In this document: in pieces, positions 7,834 through 14,898 of the stretch
Layout of the letters: every line of letters starts with the position of its first letter
How positions within the stretch are numbered: the stretch's first letter is position 1
From: an uncultured Lachnospiraceae bacterium
Lineage (GTDB): Bacteria > Bacillota > Clostridia > Lachnospirales > Lachnospiraceae
NCBI GenBank assembly: GCA_947382415.1
Contig: CANCYO010000029.1
Coordinates: 1 to 35,548 of the forward strand
Direction: 5' to 3'
Length of the DNA: 35,548 nucleotides
Translations under genes and position numbers: made by a program
The notes under the pieces: generated by a model
What the model saw: only the letters and a program-made list of their open reading frames with translations
Told to the model about the DNA's origin: nothing
Databases searched by the model: none

Positions 7834-8985
7834 ATGGGTAGAGATAAGCGTGATATGAACCAAAAACTTCGGGAAAAACTGAATGCTGCTTTGACCGTGG
7901 GCATTATCTGTGTTATACTGTTGGCGTTTACGGCTGCAGACTTTCTGCGGGAAGACAGGCTGTTTTCCCCGCAGGAGAACCGTTTGTTGGCCGCAAAACC
8001 CGAGCTGACCCGCAGCAGTGTGCTGGACGGCAGTTTTATGAAGGACTATGAGAATTATGTCACGGATCAGTTTGTGGGGCGGGACAAGTGGATCAGTATT
8101 AAAACCGGAACAGACGTCCTGCTGCAGAAAAAGGAGATCAACGGCGTCTATCTGGGCAGAGACGATTATCTCATAGAGCAGCATCTGAATGCGGATTATC
8201 CGGGAGAACTGGTGGAGCAGAAGCTGGAGCTTCTGGAGAAACTGACAGAGCGATGGGACGCCAAAGTGATGCTTGTGCCCACGGCAGACAATATTTATCC
8301 GGAGAGGCTGCCTGCCTGTGCGGAGGCTTTTGACCAGCGCGTTTTGCTGGCGGCTGTGGCAGAGCGTGTGGGTGAGGAACGTCTGATTAATGTATATGAC
8401 GAGCTGCGCAGACATGGCGATGAGGAAATTTATTACCGCACGGATCATCACTGGACTTCACGGGGAGCCTATTATGGTTATCAGGAGTGGGCTGCTTCCA
8501 TGGGGGAGATTCCCCGGGACTTTTCCGTGGATACTGCAAAGACCGTGTCGGAGGATTTCCTGGGCACACTGTATTCCAAGGTTCGTCTTCCCATAAGACC
8601 GGACCGCATAGAGTATTTTCCGCAGACAGAGCAGACGCCTGTGCATATTGTGTATGATCTGCAGAAGGAAAGCGGATCTTATTACGAGCCGTCCTATCTG
8701 GAGACGAAAAATCAGTACGGTTTTTTCATAGACGATAATCATGCGTTTGTCGAGATTGATACCGGGCATACAAACGGCAGGACGCTTTTTCTGATAAAAG
8801 ATTCTTATGCAAACTGTATGATTCCGCTGCTGGCTTTCCATTACGAAAAGATTTATGTGGTGGATCTGCGTTATATGAACGGGAAGCTTTTTCCGTTCAT
8901 GGAGAGCTATGAACCGGAATCCGGCATGGACGTACTGGTCTTATATAATTGTATACACTTTCTGGAGGAGTTCCGTTACTGGTAG
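7834..8985 (+). CDS. DHHW-family (AlgX/AlgJ-like) SGNH acyltransferase partner
   Basis: 383 residues; the start could be 7834 or the ATG at 7855. One N-terminal membrane anchor (AALTVGIICVILLAFTAADF) leaves the rest outside the cell. The name-giving motif DHHWTSRGAYYGY is near residues 207-219, and the likely nucleophile Ser is in LIKDSYANCM near residue 325, as in SGNH/GDSL-type esterase-fold proteins. Family members take the acyl group delivered by MBOAT and put it on an extracellular polymer. The gene directly follows the MBOAT gene and precedes rsmA by 11 bases, so rsmA may be transcribed from the same promoter. Confidence 0.92.
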   Translation: MGRDKRDMNQKLREKLNAALTVGIICVILLAFTAADFLREDRLFSPQENRLLAAKPELTRSSVLDGSFMKDYENYVTDQFVGRDKWISIKTGTDVLLQKKEINGVYLGRDDYLIEQHLNADYPGELVEQKLELLEKLTERWDAKVMLVPTADNIYPERLPACAEAFDQRVLLAAVAERVGEERLINVYDELRRHGDEEIYYRTDHHWTSRGAYYGYQEWAASMGEIPRDFSVDTAKTVSEDFLGTLYSKVRLPIRPDRIEYFPQTEQTPVHIVYDLQKESGSYYEPSYLETKNQYGFFIDDNHAFVEIDTGHTNGRTLFLIKDSYANCMIPLLAFHYEKIYVVDLRYMNGKLFPFMESYEPESGMDVLVLYNCIHFLEEFRYW

Positions 8986-8996
8986 GGGTCTAACGT

Positions 8997-9869
8997 ATGG
9001 ATGAAAATATGGATATGAAAAAACTGGGTATTCCACAAAATACAATAAATATTCTGCAGAAATATGGTTTTCGGTTTCAGAAAAAATACGGTCAGAACTT
9101 TCTGATCGACACCAGAGTGCTGGAACGGATCATCGCTGCCGCAGATATTACGAAGGAGGACTGTGTGCTGGAGATCGGGCCGGGTATCGGTACCATGACA
9201 CAGTTTCTGGCGGAGGCGGCGGGGGAAGTGATCGCTGTGGAGATCGATGCCGCGCTTATTCCGATCCTGGAAGATACCCTGTCTGCCTATGACAATGTAA
9301 CGGTTATCCACGGGGACATCCTGAAAGTGGATGTCAACGATATCGTCAGGGAAAAAAATGCCGGAAAACCTGTGAAGGTGGTGGCAAACCTTCCCTATTA
9401 CATAACCACACCCATCATTATGGGCCTGTTTGAGAAGCATGTGCCTCTGCAGAGCATCACAGTCATGGTGCAGAAGGAAGTGGCAGACCGGATGCAGGTA
9501 GGCCCCGGCACCAAGGATTACGGCGCATTGTCTCTGGCAGTGCAGTATTATGCCAGACCGGAGATCGTGGCAAATGTGCCGCCCAACTGCTTTATTCCCA
9601 GACCGAATGTGGGCAGCGCGGTCATTCGTCTCACCCGTTATGAGGAGCCTCCCGTGAAGACGGAGGATGAGGGAAAGCTGTTTGCAGTCATCAGAGCCGC
9701 CTTTAATCAGAGGCGCAAGACGCTGGTGAACAGTCTGAGCAATGCGGCGGACCTGAAATTGGGCAAGGAACATGTAGCCGGAGCGTTGGAACGGATGGGG
9801 TTGTCTGCCACCGTGCGGGGAGAGGCGCTCACTCTGGAGCAGTTTGCGGAGCTGAGTGACCTTCTGTAG
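8997..9869 (+). CDS. rsmA: 16S rRNA (adenine1518-N6/adenine1519-N6)-dimethyltransferase
   Basis: 290 residues, normal length. The N-terminal FQKKYGQNFLID segment is diagnostic. SAM motif I is EIGPGIGTMTQFLAE near residue 58, the acidic motif II is AVEIDAALIP, and the catalytic motif IV is NLPYYITTP near residue 130. The C-terminal FNQRRKTLVNSL is also typical. The enzyme dimethylates two neighbouring adenines in helix 45 of 16S rRNA late in 30S assembly. The ATG at 8997 has a TAGGGG-type site; ATGs at 9009 and 9015 are in the same frame. A hairpin terminator follows at 9905. Confidence 0.97.
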   Translation: MDENMDMKKLGIPQNTINILQKYGFRFQKKYGQNFLIDTRVLERIIAAADITKEDCVLEIGPGIGTMTQFLAEAAGEVIAVEIDAALIPILEDTLSAYDNVTVIHGDILKVDVNDIVREKNAGKPVKVVANLPYYITTPIIMGLFEKHVPLQSITVMVQKEVADRMQVGPGTKDYGALSLAVQYYARPEIVANVPPNCFIPRPNVGSAVIRLTRYEEPPVKTEDEGKLFAVIRAAFNQRRKTLVNSLSNAADLKLGKEHVAGALERMGLSATVRGEALTLEQFAELSDLL

Positions 9870-9904
9870 ACAGACAGGGTTAATATCGATATATAGTTTG
9901 ACAG

Positions 9905-9936
9905 GATATAGTGTAAAACTATATCTTGTATTTTTT
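9905..9936 (+). terminator. Terminator after rsmA
   Basis: Arms GATATAG (9905-9911) and CTATATC (9919-9925) pair perfectly around a 7-base loop, followed by TTGTATTTTTT. It separates the DHHW/rsmA run from the next gene. Confidence 0.75.
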
Positions 9937-9959
9937 CTGCATTTTTTGGTCTTAATTTT

Positions 9960-9988
9960 TTGACATACCCATGTGACTATGATAAACT
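9960..9988 (+). promoter_or_regulatory. Candidate sigma-A promoter for the TPR/AAA-like gene
   Basis: TTGACA at 9960-9965, 17-base spacer, TAAACT at 9983-9988. The -35 is perfect, the -10 imperfect. About 70 bases of leader would precede the TTG start at 10065. Confidence 0.5.
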
Positions 9989-10064
9989 TAGGGATGAAAA
10001 TGGGAATCGTGTGGATTGCGTTTTGACAGCATTTTGACTGTAATACTAAAGGGAGCGAAATACC

Positions 10065-12782
10065 TTGGATAAATATGAATATAAAGTGAGAGCCGAGAGC
10101 ATCAGAGAGCTGATCGGACAGAGGGATTACATACAGGCCGCAGAGATTGCGGACACCATCGACTGGCGCAGAGTGAAAAGTGTCATGATGCTCTGTACCA
10201 TCAGCGATCTGTACAAGATAAACAGAAGATATGAGGACGCCAGAGATTTACTGCTTTTGGCCTATGAGCGCCGTCCGGGAGGCAGGAATATCTGCTATTC
10301 GCTGTGCGAACTGTCCATCAAGACCGGGGAGTTTGTGCAGGCTATGGAGTATTACAAGGAGTTTGTCCGGGTGGCCCCCAAGGATCCCGGTCGCTATATC
10401 CTGCAATACAAGCTTTATGAGGATCAGGATGTGAGCCTGGAGGAACGCATCGAAGTTCTGGAGGAGCTGAAGAAGCACGATTATCGGGAGAAGTGGGCCT
10501 ATGAGCTGGCATATCTCTATCACAGAGTGGGTCTTGCCGCGCGCTGTGTGGAGGAGTGCGATGAGATGATCCTGTGGTTTGGCGAGGGAGAGTATGTTGT
10601 CAAGGCCATGGAACTGAAAATGCTCCATCAGCCCCTGAGCCCGGAGCAGCAGGAGAAGTATGATCATCGCTTTGATGCTTCATCTGCAGAGCCGGAGGAT
10701 GGGGAAGAACTGTTCGATGAGCAGTACATGGAGGATTCCGATACCTATTATGAAGAGATGGCGGAGCCGGAGGACGTATACGAGTCGGGGGCTGTCAGCC
10801 AGAATACACAGATCTATGAACCTGTGTGGGCCGGAGGCGAAGCGGCAGGAATGGAGACGGACGCGCAGGGGAGAGCGGGAGCCGCGGTGGTCTATCCGGA
10901 TGCCGCAGCGCCTGAAGAACACGATATTCAGGTGAAAACCATGGATGTTGGTCAATATAATACCTTGAACCTGCAGGCGGAGCTGGCTCAGGAACTGAAA
11001 AATCTGCTGAGCCAGGAACAGGCGGCCCAGGTGGAGACGACAGAGGCGGAAGAGCTTGTGCAGCCCGGCGGGACTCAGGGAATCGAGAATCCCGTCACGC
11101 GTTCCATCGTAGCGCCCATGATGCAGACGGACGAGGAAGCTGTAGAGCAGCCGGAGAGCGGTGCGGCCGGGGCGGAAAGTGCGGAACCGGAACCGGAGTC
11201 TGAGGAGATGGAAAGTTCGGAGGTTTTCTTTGGCGAAACCGGAGAGATTGTGCTGGAACAGATGCGCCGGGAGGCGGCGGGAGAGACTGAGTCTGCGAAA
11301 CCGCCGGTTGAGGAGTCTCCAAAGTATGCCGCAGGAGAATCCCCGAGACAGGCGGCCATTGCGCAGGTCGTGCTTCCGCAGAATTTCGTAGAACAGAAGA
11401 TGGCGGGAATAGAGCCTCCCAAGGAGCTGGCCCATGTGCTGTCTCAGGAGCCCGACGGCCAGCTCAGTCTGGTGGTTCCCGAGCGGGAGAATGTGGAAAA
11501 GCAGATTACCGGTCAGATGAACATTGGAGATGTGCTGGCCGAGTGGGAGCGCATGAAAAAGGAGAATGTGGAGAAGCGCCGGGAAGAGGTGCGCCAGCAT
11601 GTGCTGCAGCAGACGGGCAGTCTGTTTACAGATTTCGACGCGGCGGTGAAAGACGGACTTCTGGAACAGTTGGAAAAAAGTGTTGACGACCCGGAGTCCC
11701 CGGAAGATGTTCCGGAAGAGGAATTGCAGGAGGAAGACGGGCAGTCTGTGGAAGAGGAGCTGCCGGAAGAGGACGAACAGTCCATGGAAGAGGAGCTGCC
11801 GGAAGAGGACGAACAGTCCGTGGAGGAAGAGCTGCTGGAGCAAGAGGACGAGCAATCCATGGAAGAAAGGCAATCCATGGAAGAAGAGCTGCCCGAGGAA
11901 GAGGCAGCGCAGTCGGAGGAAGAGGAACTGCTGGCGGAAGAGCCCGAAGCGTTATCCGAAGAGCAGACTTCTCAGAGTGTGTCTTCACAGACGGATTCTC
12001 AGCAGAAGGGAGATGAGCCTTCTCCCAGAGAGAAAGTCCGCGCCATGACCAGAGAGGAGAGGGAGCTCTACGGGCCCTTTATCCAGAGCCGTTCCACCAA
12101 GGATCAGATCGTGAAAGCAGTGGACAATATCAGTCTGGCAGCCTTCACGGGCAATGTCATTATCACCGGCGAGGCGGGAATGGACACCCTCTCCCTTGCA
12201 AAGAAAATGATCCGCGAGGTTCAGGCTACGGACAGTAATTTTTCGGGGAAGGTTGCAAAGATATCGGGAACGGGCCTGAACGCCAAAAATGTGGAGGAAA
12301 CGCTCAAGCAGCTTCAGAATGGCGCGCTGATCGTTCAGAGTGCCTCCGATATGGATGAAAATACTGTCCAGAATTTGTATAAGGCCTTGCAGAAGGAAAG
12401 TCTGGGCATTGTGGTTTTGCTGCAGGATGACACCAGATTGATGAATCGTTTTCTCAAAAAGCATGAACTGCTTCTGGATGTGTTTACCGCCAGAGTGGAT
12501 GTGGAGGCCCTGAGCAATGACCTGTTGGTGGCTTACGGCAAAAAGTATGCGAGAGAACTGGAGTATTCCATCGATGAGCTGGGAGTTCTGGCGCTGCACA
12601 ACCGTATTGAACAGCGGCAGACCCTCGACCATGCAGTGACCACATCGGAGGTAAAGGAAATTGTGGATGGGGCTATTCGCCATGCCAATCGCAAAACTCC
12701 GGGACATTTCTTTGACATTTTGCTGGCAAAGCGATATGATGAAGAGGACATGATCGTTGTGACGGAAAGAGATTTTGCGTAA
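10065..12782 (+). CDS. TPR protein with acidic repeats and degenerate AAA+-like domain
   Basis: 905 residues from a TTG start behind GGGAGCG. Three parts are visible. Residues 1-190 are helical tandem repeats of TPR type (YIQAAEIADTIDW, YEDARDLLLLAYERRPG, FVQAMEYYKEFVRVAPKDPG). Residues 200-660 are a very acidic, Pro/Ala/Glu-rich linker with tandem EEELPEEDEQS repeats (539-620). Residues 665-905 resemble a AAA+ module: GNVIITGEAGMDTLSLAKKM is where Walker A would be, but the GxGKT core is replaced by GMDTL, and GALIVQSASDM stands where Walker B would be without the DE pair. It therefore probably cannot hydrolyse ATP. A scaffold role is inference. It is followed by glgB 43 bases downstream. 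I do not know a named family for the whole protein. Confidence 0.8.
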   Translation: MDKYEYKVRAESIRELIGQRDYIQAAEIADTIDWRRVKSVMMLCTISDLYKINRRYEDARDLLLLAYERRPGGRNICYSLCELSIKTGEFVQAMEYYKEFVRVAPKDPGRYILQYKLYEDQDVSLEERIEVLEELKKHDYREKWAYELAYLYHRVGLAARCVEECDEMILWFGEGEYVVKAMELKMLHQPLSPEQQEKYDHRFDASSAEPEDGEELFDEQYMEDSDTYYEEMAEPEDVYESGAVSQNTQIYEPVWAGGEAAGMETDAQGRAGAAVVYPDAAAPEEHDIQVKTMDVGQYNTLNLQAELAQELKNLLSQEQAAQVETTEAEELVQPGGTQGIENPVTRSIVAPMMQTDEEAVEQPESGAAGAESAEPEPESEEMESSEVFFGETGEIVLEQMRREAAGETESAKPPVEESPKYAAGESPRQAAIAQVVLPQNFVEQKMAGIEPPKELAHVLSQEPDGQLSLVVPERENVEKQITGQMNIGDVLAEWERMKKENVEKRREEVRQHVLQQTGSLFTDFDAAVKDGLLEQLEKSVDDPESPEDVPEEELQEEDGQSVEEELPEEDEQSMEEELPEEDEQSVEEELLEQEDEQSMEERQSMEEELPEEEAAQSEEEELLAEEPEALSEEQTSQSVSSQTDSQQKGDEPSPREKVRAMTREERELYGPFIQSRSTKDQIVKAVDNISLAAFTGNVIITGEAGMDTLSLAKKMIREVQATDSNFSGKVAKISGTGLNAKNVEETLKQLQNGALIVQSASDMDENTVQNLYKALQKESLGIVVLLQDDTRLMNRFLKKHELLLDVFTARVDVEALSNDLLVAYGKKYARELEYSIDELGVLALHNRIEQRQTLDHAVTTSEVKEIVDGAIRHANRKTPGHFFDILLAKRYDEEDMIVVTERDFA
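11721..11918 (+). repeat. In-frame acidic tandem repeat (36-base unit)
   Basis: Units at 11751-11786 and 11787-11822 differ by one base; a 39-base variant follows at 11823-11861, a partial one at 11862-11879 and a diverged one from 11880. A 30-base diverged unit precedes at 11721. Each encodes a form of EEELPEEDEQS(M/V). Confidence 0.9.
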
Positions 12783-12825
12783 AGCGTATCACGGTATTAA
12801 AATCTGGAGGAAAACGGAGGACGAA

Positions 12826-14727
12826 ATGAGAGAGAAGGTATTTATTTCCGAGGCGGATCAATATCTGTTCGCGCAGGGAACCCACTATGATATCTACAAA
12901 AAGCTGGGGGCGCATTTGTCTGCGGAGGATGGCGAAGAGGGTGTGTTTTTTGCAGTCTGGGCGCCCAATGCTGAGGCAGTCTGCGTGGTAGGTTCCTTCA
13001 ATGACTGGAAGGAGGACGCGCATCCCATGGAAAAGCTTGGGGAGGGCGGAATCTGGAGTGTGTTTGTACCCGGCGTGGGTGTGGGTGAGATGTATAAATT
13101 TCTGATCACCGCAAAGGACGGCCGGAAGCTTTATAAGGCGGATCCCTTTGCCAATCAGGCCGAATACCGCCCTGGCACGGCTTCCATCATCACGGATATA
13201 AACGGATTTGCATGGAAGGACGCGAAATGGCTTGCGGAGCGGGACAAGAAAGATGCCAATAAGGAGCCTATGGCGATTTATGAATGCCATATCGGTTCTT
13301 TTATGAAACATCCTGACAACGGCACTGAGGAAGGTTTTTATAATTACAGGGAATTTGCAAAGCGTATTGTGGAATATGTGAAGGAGATGAAGTATACCCA
13401 TGTGGAACTCATGGGTATCGCGGAGCATCCCTTTGACGGTTCCTGGGGATATCAGGTGACAGGTTATTATGCACCTACCTCCCGTTACGGTACGCCGGAG
13501 GATTTTATGTATCTGGTGAACGAGCTGCACAAGGCGGGCGTGGGTGTGATCCTTGACTGGGTACCCGCACATTTTGCCACGGATGCCCATGGGCTTGGCG
13601 AATTTGACGGAACCTGTATCTTTGAGCATCCCGATCCCCGGCGTGGTGAGCATCCCGACTGGGGAACCAAGATTTTTAACTACGGCAAGAATGAGGTTAA
13701 GAATTTCCTGATAGCCAATGTATTGTTCTGGCTCAAGGAGTTTCATGTGGACGGCATCCGTGTGGACGCTGTGGCATCCATGCTGTATCTGGATTACGGC
13801 AAGCAGGACGGCCAGTGGCTGCCCAATGAATTCGGCGGCAACAAGAATCTGGAGGCCATAGAATTTTTCAAACATATGAATTCTGTAATCCGCGGTACCT
13901 ATCCCGGATTTTTGACCATTGCGGAGGAGTCTACCGCATGGCCCAGTGTCAGCGGAGATATCGGTACGGACAGTCTGGGCTTCTCGTTTAAGTGGAACAT
14001 GGGCTGGATGCATGATTTCTGCGAGTACATGAAACTGGATCCCATCTATCGCAAGGGCAATCATTATGCCATGACCTTTGCCATGAGCTACAATGACAGC
14101 GAGAATTATATTCTGCCTCTCTCCCATGATGAGGTGGTACATTTAAAATGTTCCATGGTCAATAAGATGCCCGGTTATCCGGTGGACAAATACGCCAATC
14201 TTCGGGTGGGTTATGCTTATATGTTCGGCCACTGCGGCAAGAAGCTTTTGTTCATGGGTCAGGATTTCGGTCAGGAGCGCGAGTGGAGCGAGGCCAGGGA
14301 GCTGGACTGGTTTTTGCTGGGCGAGAAGAATAATCGGGGTATGCATGAGTGGGTGAAAGAACTGCTGCAGATGTATCGCAAATATCCTGCCCTGTATGAG
14401 TTTGACAACTGCTGGGACGGTTTCGAGTGGATGAACGCCGACGACGCGGAGAGAAGTACCTATGCCTTTGTGCGCAAGTCTTCCACGGGGAAGAATAATC
14501 TGCTTTTCGTGCTGAATATGACCCCCATTAAATGGGAGAATTATCAGGTGCCCGTACCCAAAAAGAAAAAATACAAACTGTTGATGAATAGCGACGAGGA
14601 GCGGTTTGGCGGCTGGGGAAATGAACTTCCTGCAGAGATTTCCGCCAAGGCAGAGCCGTGCCATTACCATGATTATTCTATTTCCTTTGATCTGCCTCCC
14701 TATTGTGCCGCCGTGTTTGTATTTTGA
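12826..14727 (+). CDS. glgB: 1,4-alpha-glucan branching enzyme
   Basis: The ATG at 12826 follows CGGAGGACGAA and is preferred over an upstream in-frame TTG at 12775 that overlaps the previous gene. The product is 633 residues, normal for the short form. Order of domains: CBM48 (about 30-115, with VWAPNAEAVCVVGSFNDW), GH13 barrel (about 150-510) with GSWGYQVTGYYAPTSRYG, nucleophile Asp in DGIRVDAVASMLYLDY, acid/base Glu in IAEESTAWP and SHDE, and a C-terminal all-beta domain to PYCAAVFVF. It makes alpha-1,6 branches in glycogen. No other glg gene lies nearby, so it is a lone glycogen gene here. A terminator follows at 14767. Confidence 0.97.
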   Translation: MREKVFISEADQYLFAQGTHYDIYKKLGAHLSAEDGEEGVFFAVWAPNAEAVCVVGSFNDWKEDAHPMEKLGEGGIWSVFVPGVGVGEMYKFLITAKDGRKLYKADPFANQAEYRPGTASIITDINGFAWKDAKWLAERDKKDANKEPMAIYECHIGSFMKHPDNGTEEGFYNYREFAKRIVEYVKEMKYTHVELMGIAEHPFDGSWGYQVTGYYAPTSRYGTPEDFMYLVNELHKAGVGVILDWVPAHFATDAHGLGEFDGTCIFEHPDPRRGEHPDWGTKIFNYGKNEVKNFLIANVLFWLKEFHVDGIRVDAVASMLYLDYGKQDGQWLPNEFGGNKNLEAIEFFKHMNSVIRGTYPGFLTIAEESTAWPSVSGDIGTDSLGFSFKWNMGWMHDFCEYMKLDPIYRKGNHYAMTFAMSYNDSENYILPLSHDEVVHLKCSMVNKMPGYPVDKYANLRVGYAYMFGHCGKKLLFMGQDFGQEREWSEARELDWFLLGEKNNRGMHEWVKELLQMYRKYPALYEFDNCWDGFEWMNADDAERSTYAFVRKSSTGKNNLLFVLNMTPIKWENYQVPVPKKKKYKLLMNSDEERFGGWGNELPAEISAKAEPCHYHDYSISFDLPPYCAAVFVF

Positions 14728-14766
14728 TTAAATGTCGAATTTATAAATTATAATTTAATGGATTAA

Positions 14767-14806
14767 AAAAGGAAACCTTAATATGCCGGGGTTTCCTTTT
14801 TGTTTT
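14767..14806 (+). terminator. Terminator after glgB
   Basis: Arms AAAAGGAAACC (14767-14777) and GGTTTCCTTTT (14790-14800) pair perfectly, 11 bases each, and TGTTTTT follows. The A-run on the left would make it work in both directions. Confidence 0.9.
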
Positions 14807-14833
14807 TCGCCCGTTTGGGATAAATATACAGGT

Positions 14834-14860
14834 TAAGAAAAATGTATTATGCACCGAAAT
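14834..14860 (+). promoter_or_regulatory. Candidate sigma-D (sigma-28) flagellar promoter
   Basis: TAAG at 14834-14837, 16 bases, CCGAAAT at 14854-14860, against the known sigma-D pattern TAAA-N15-CCGATAT. It lies about 40 bases before the ATG at 14899 and in front of the flagellar genes. Two mismatches, so moderate trust. Confidence 0.5.
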
Positions 14861-14898
14861 AAAAGGTGTGTATAAACGGGCAGGGAGGAAACTATTTT

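Noticed and set aside
9898..9925. TTGACA-N16-TATATC as a promoter after rsmA
   Set aside because: The -10 is the arm of the terminator hairpin and the fit is poor; the promoter at 9960 is better placed.
10680..11873. Long open frame on the - strand opposite the TPR/acidic protein (397 codons)
   Set aside because: It mirrors a low-complexity Glu-rich coding region, encodes Leu/Arg/Phe-rich sequence with no domain, and has no ribosome site.
12673..14142. Open frame of 489 codons on the - strand
   Set aside because: Antisense to glgB, which is certain; the length follows from the codon use of glgB.
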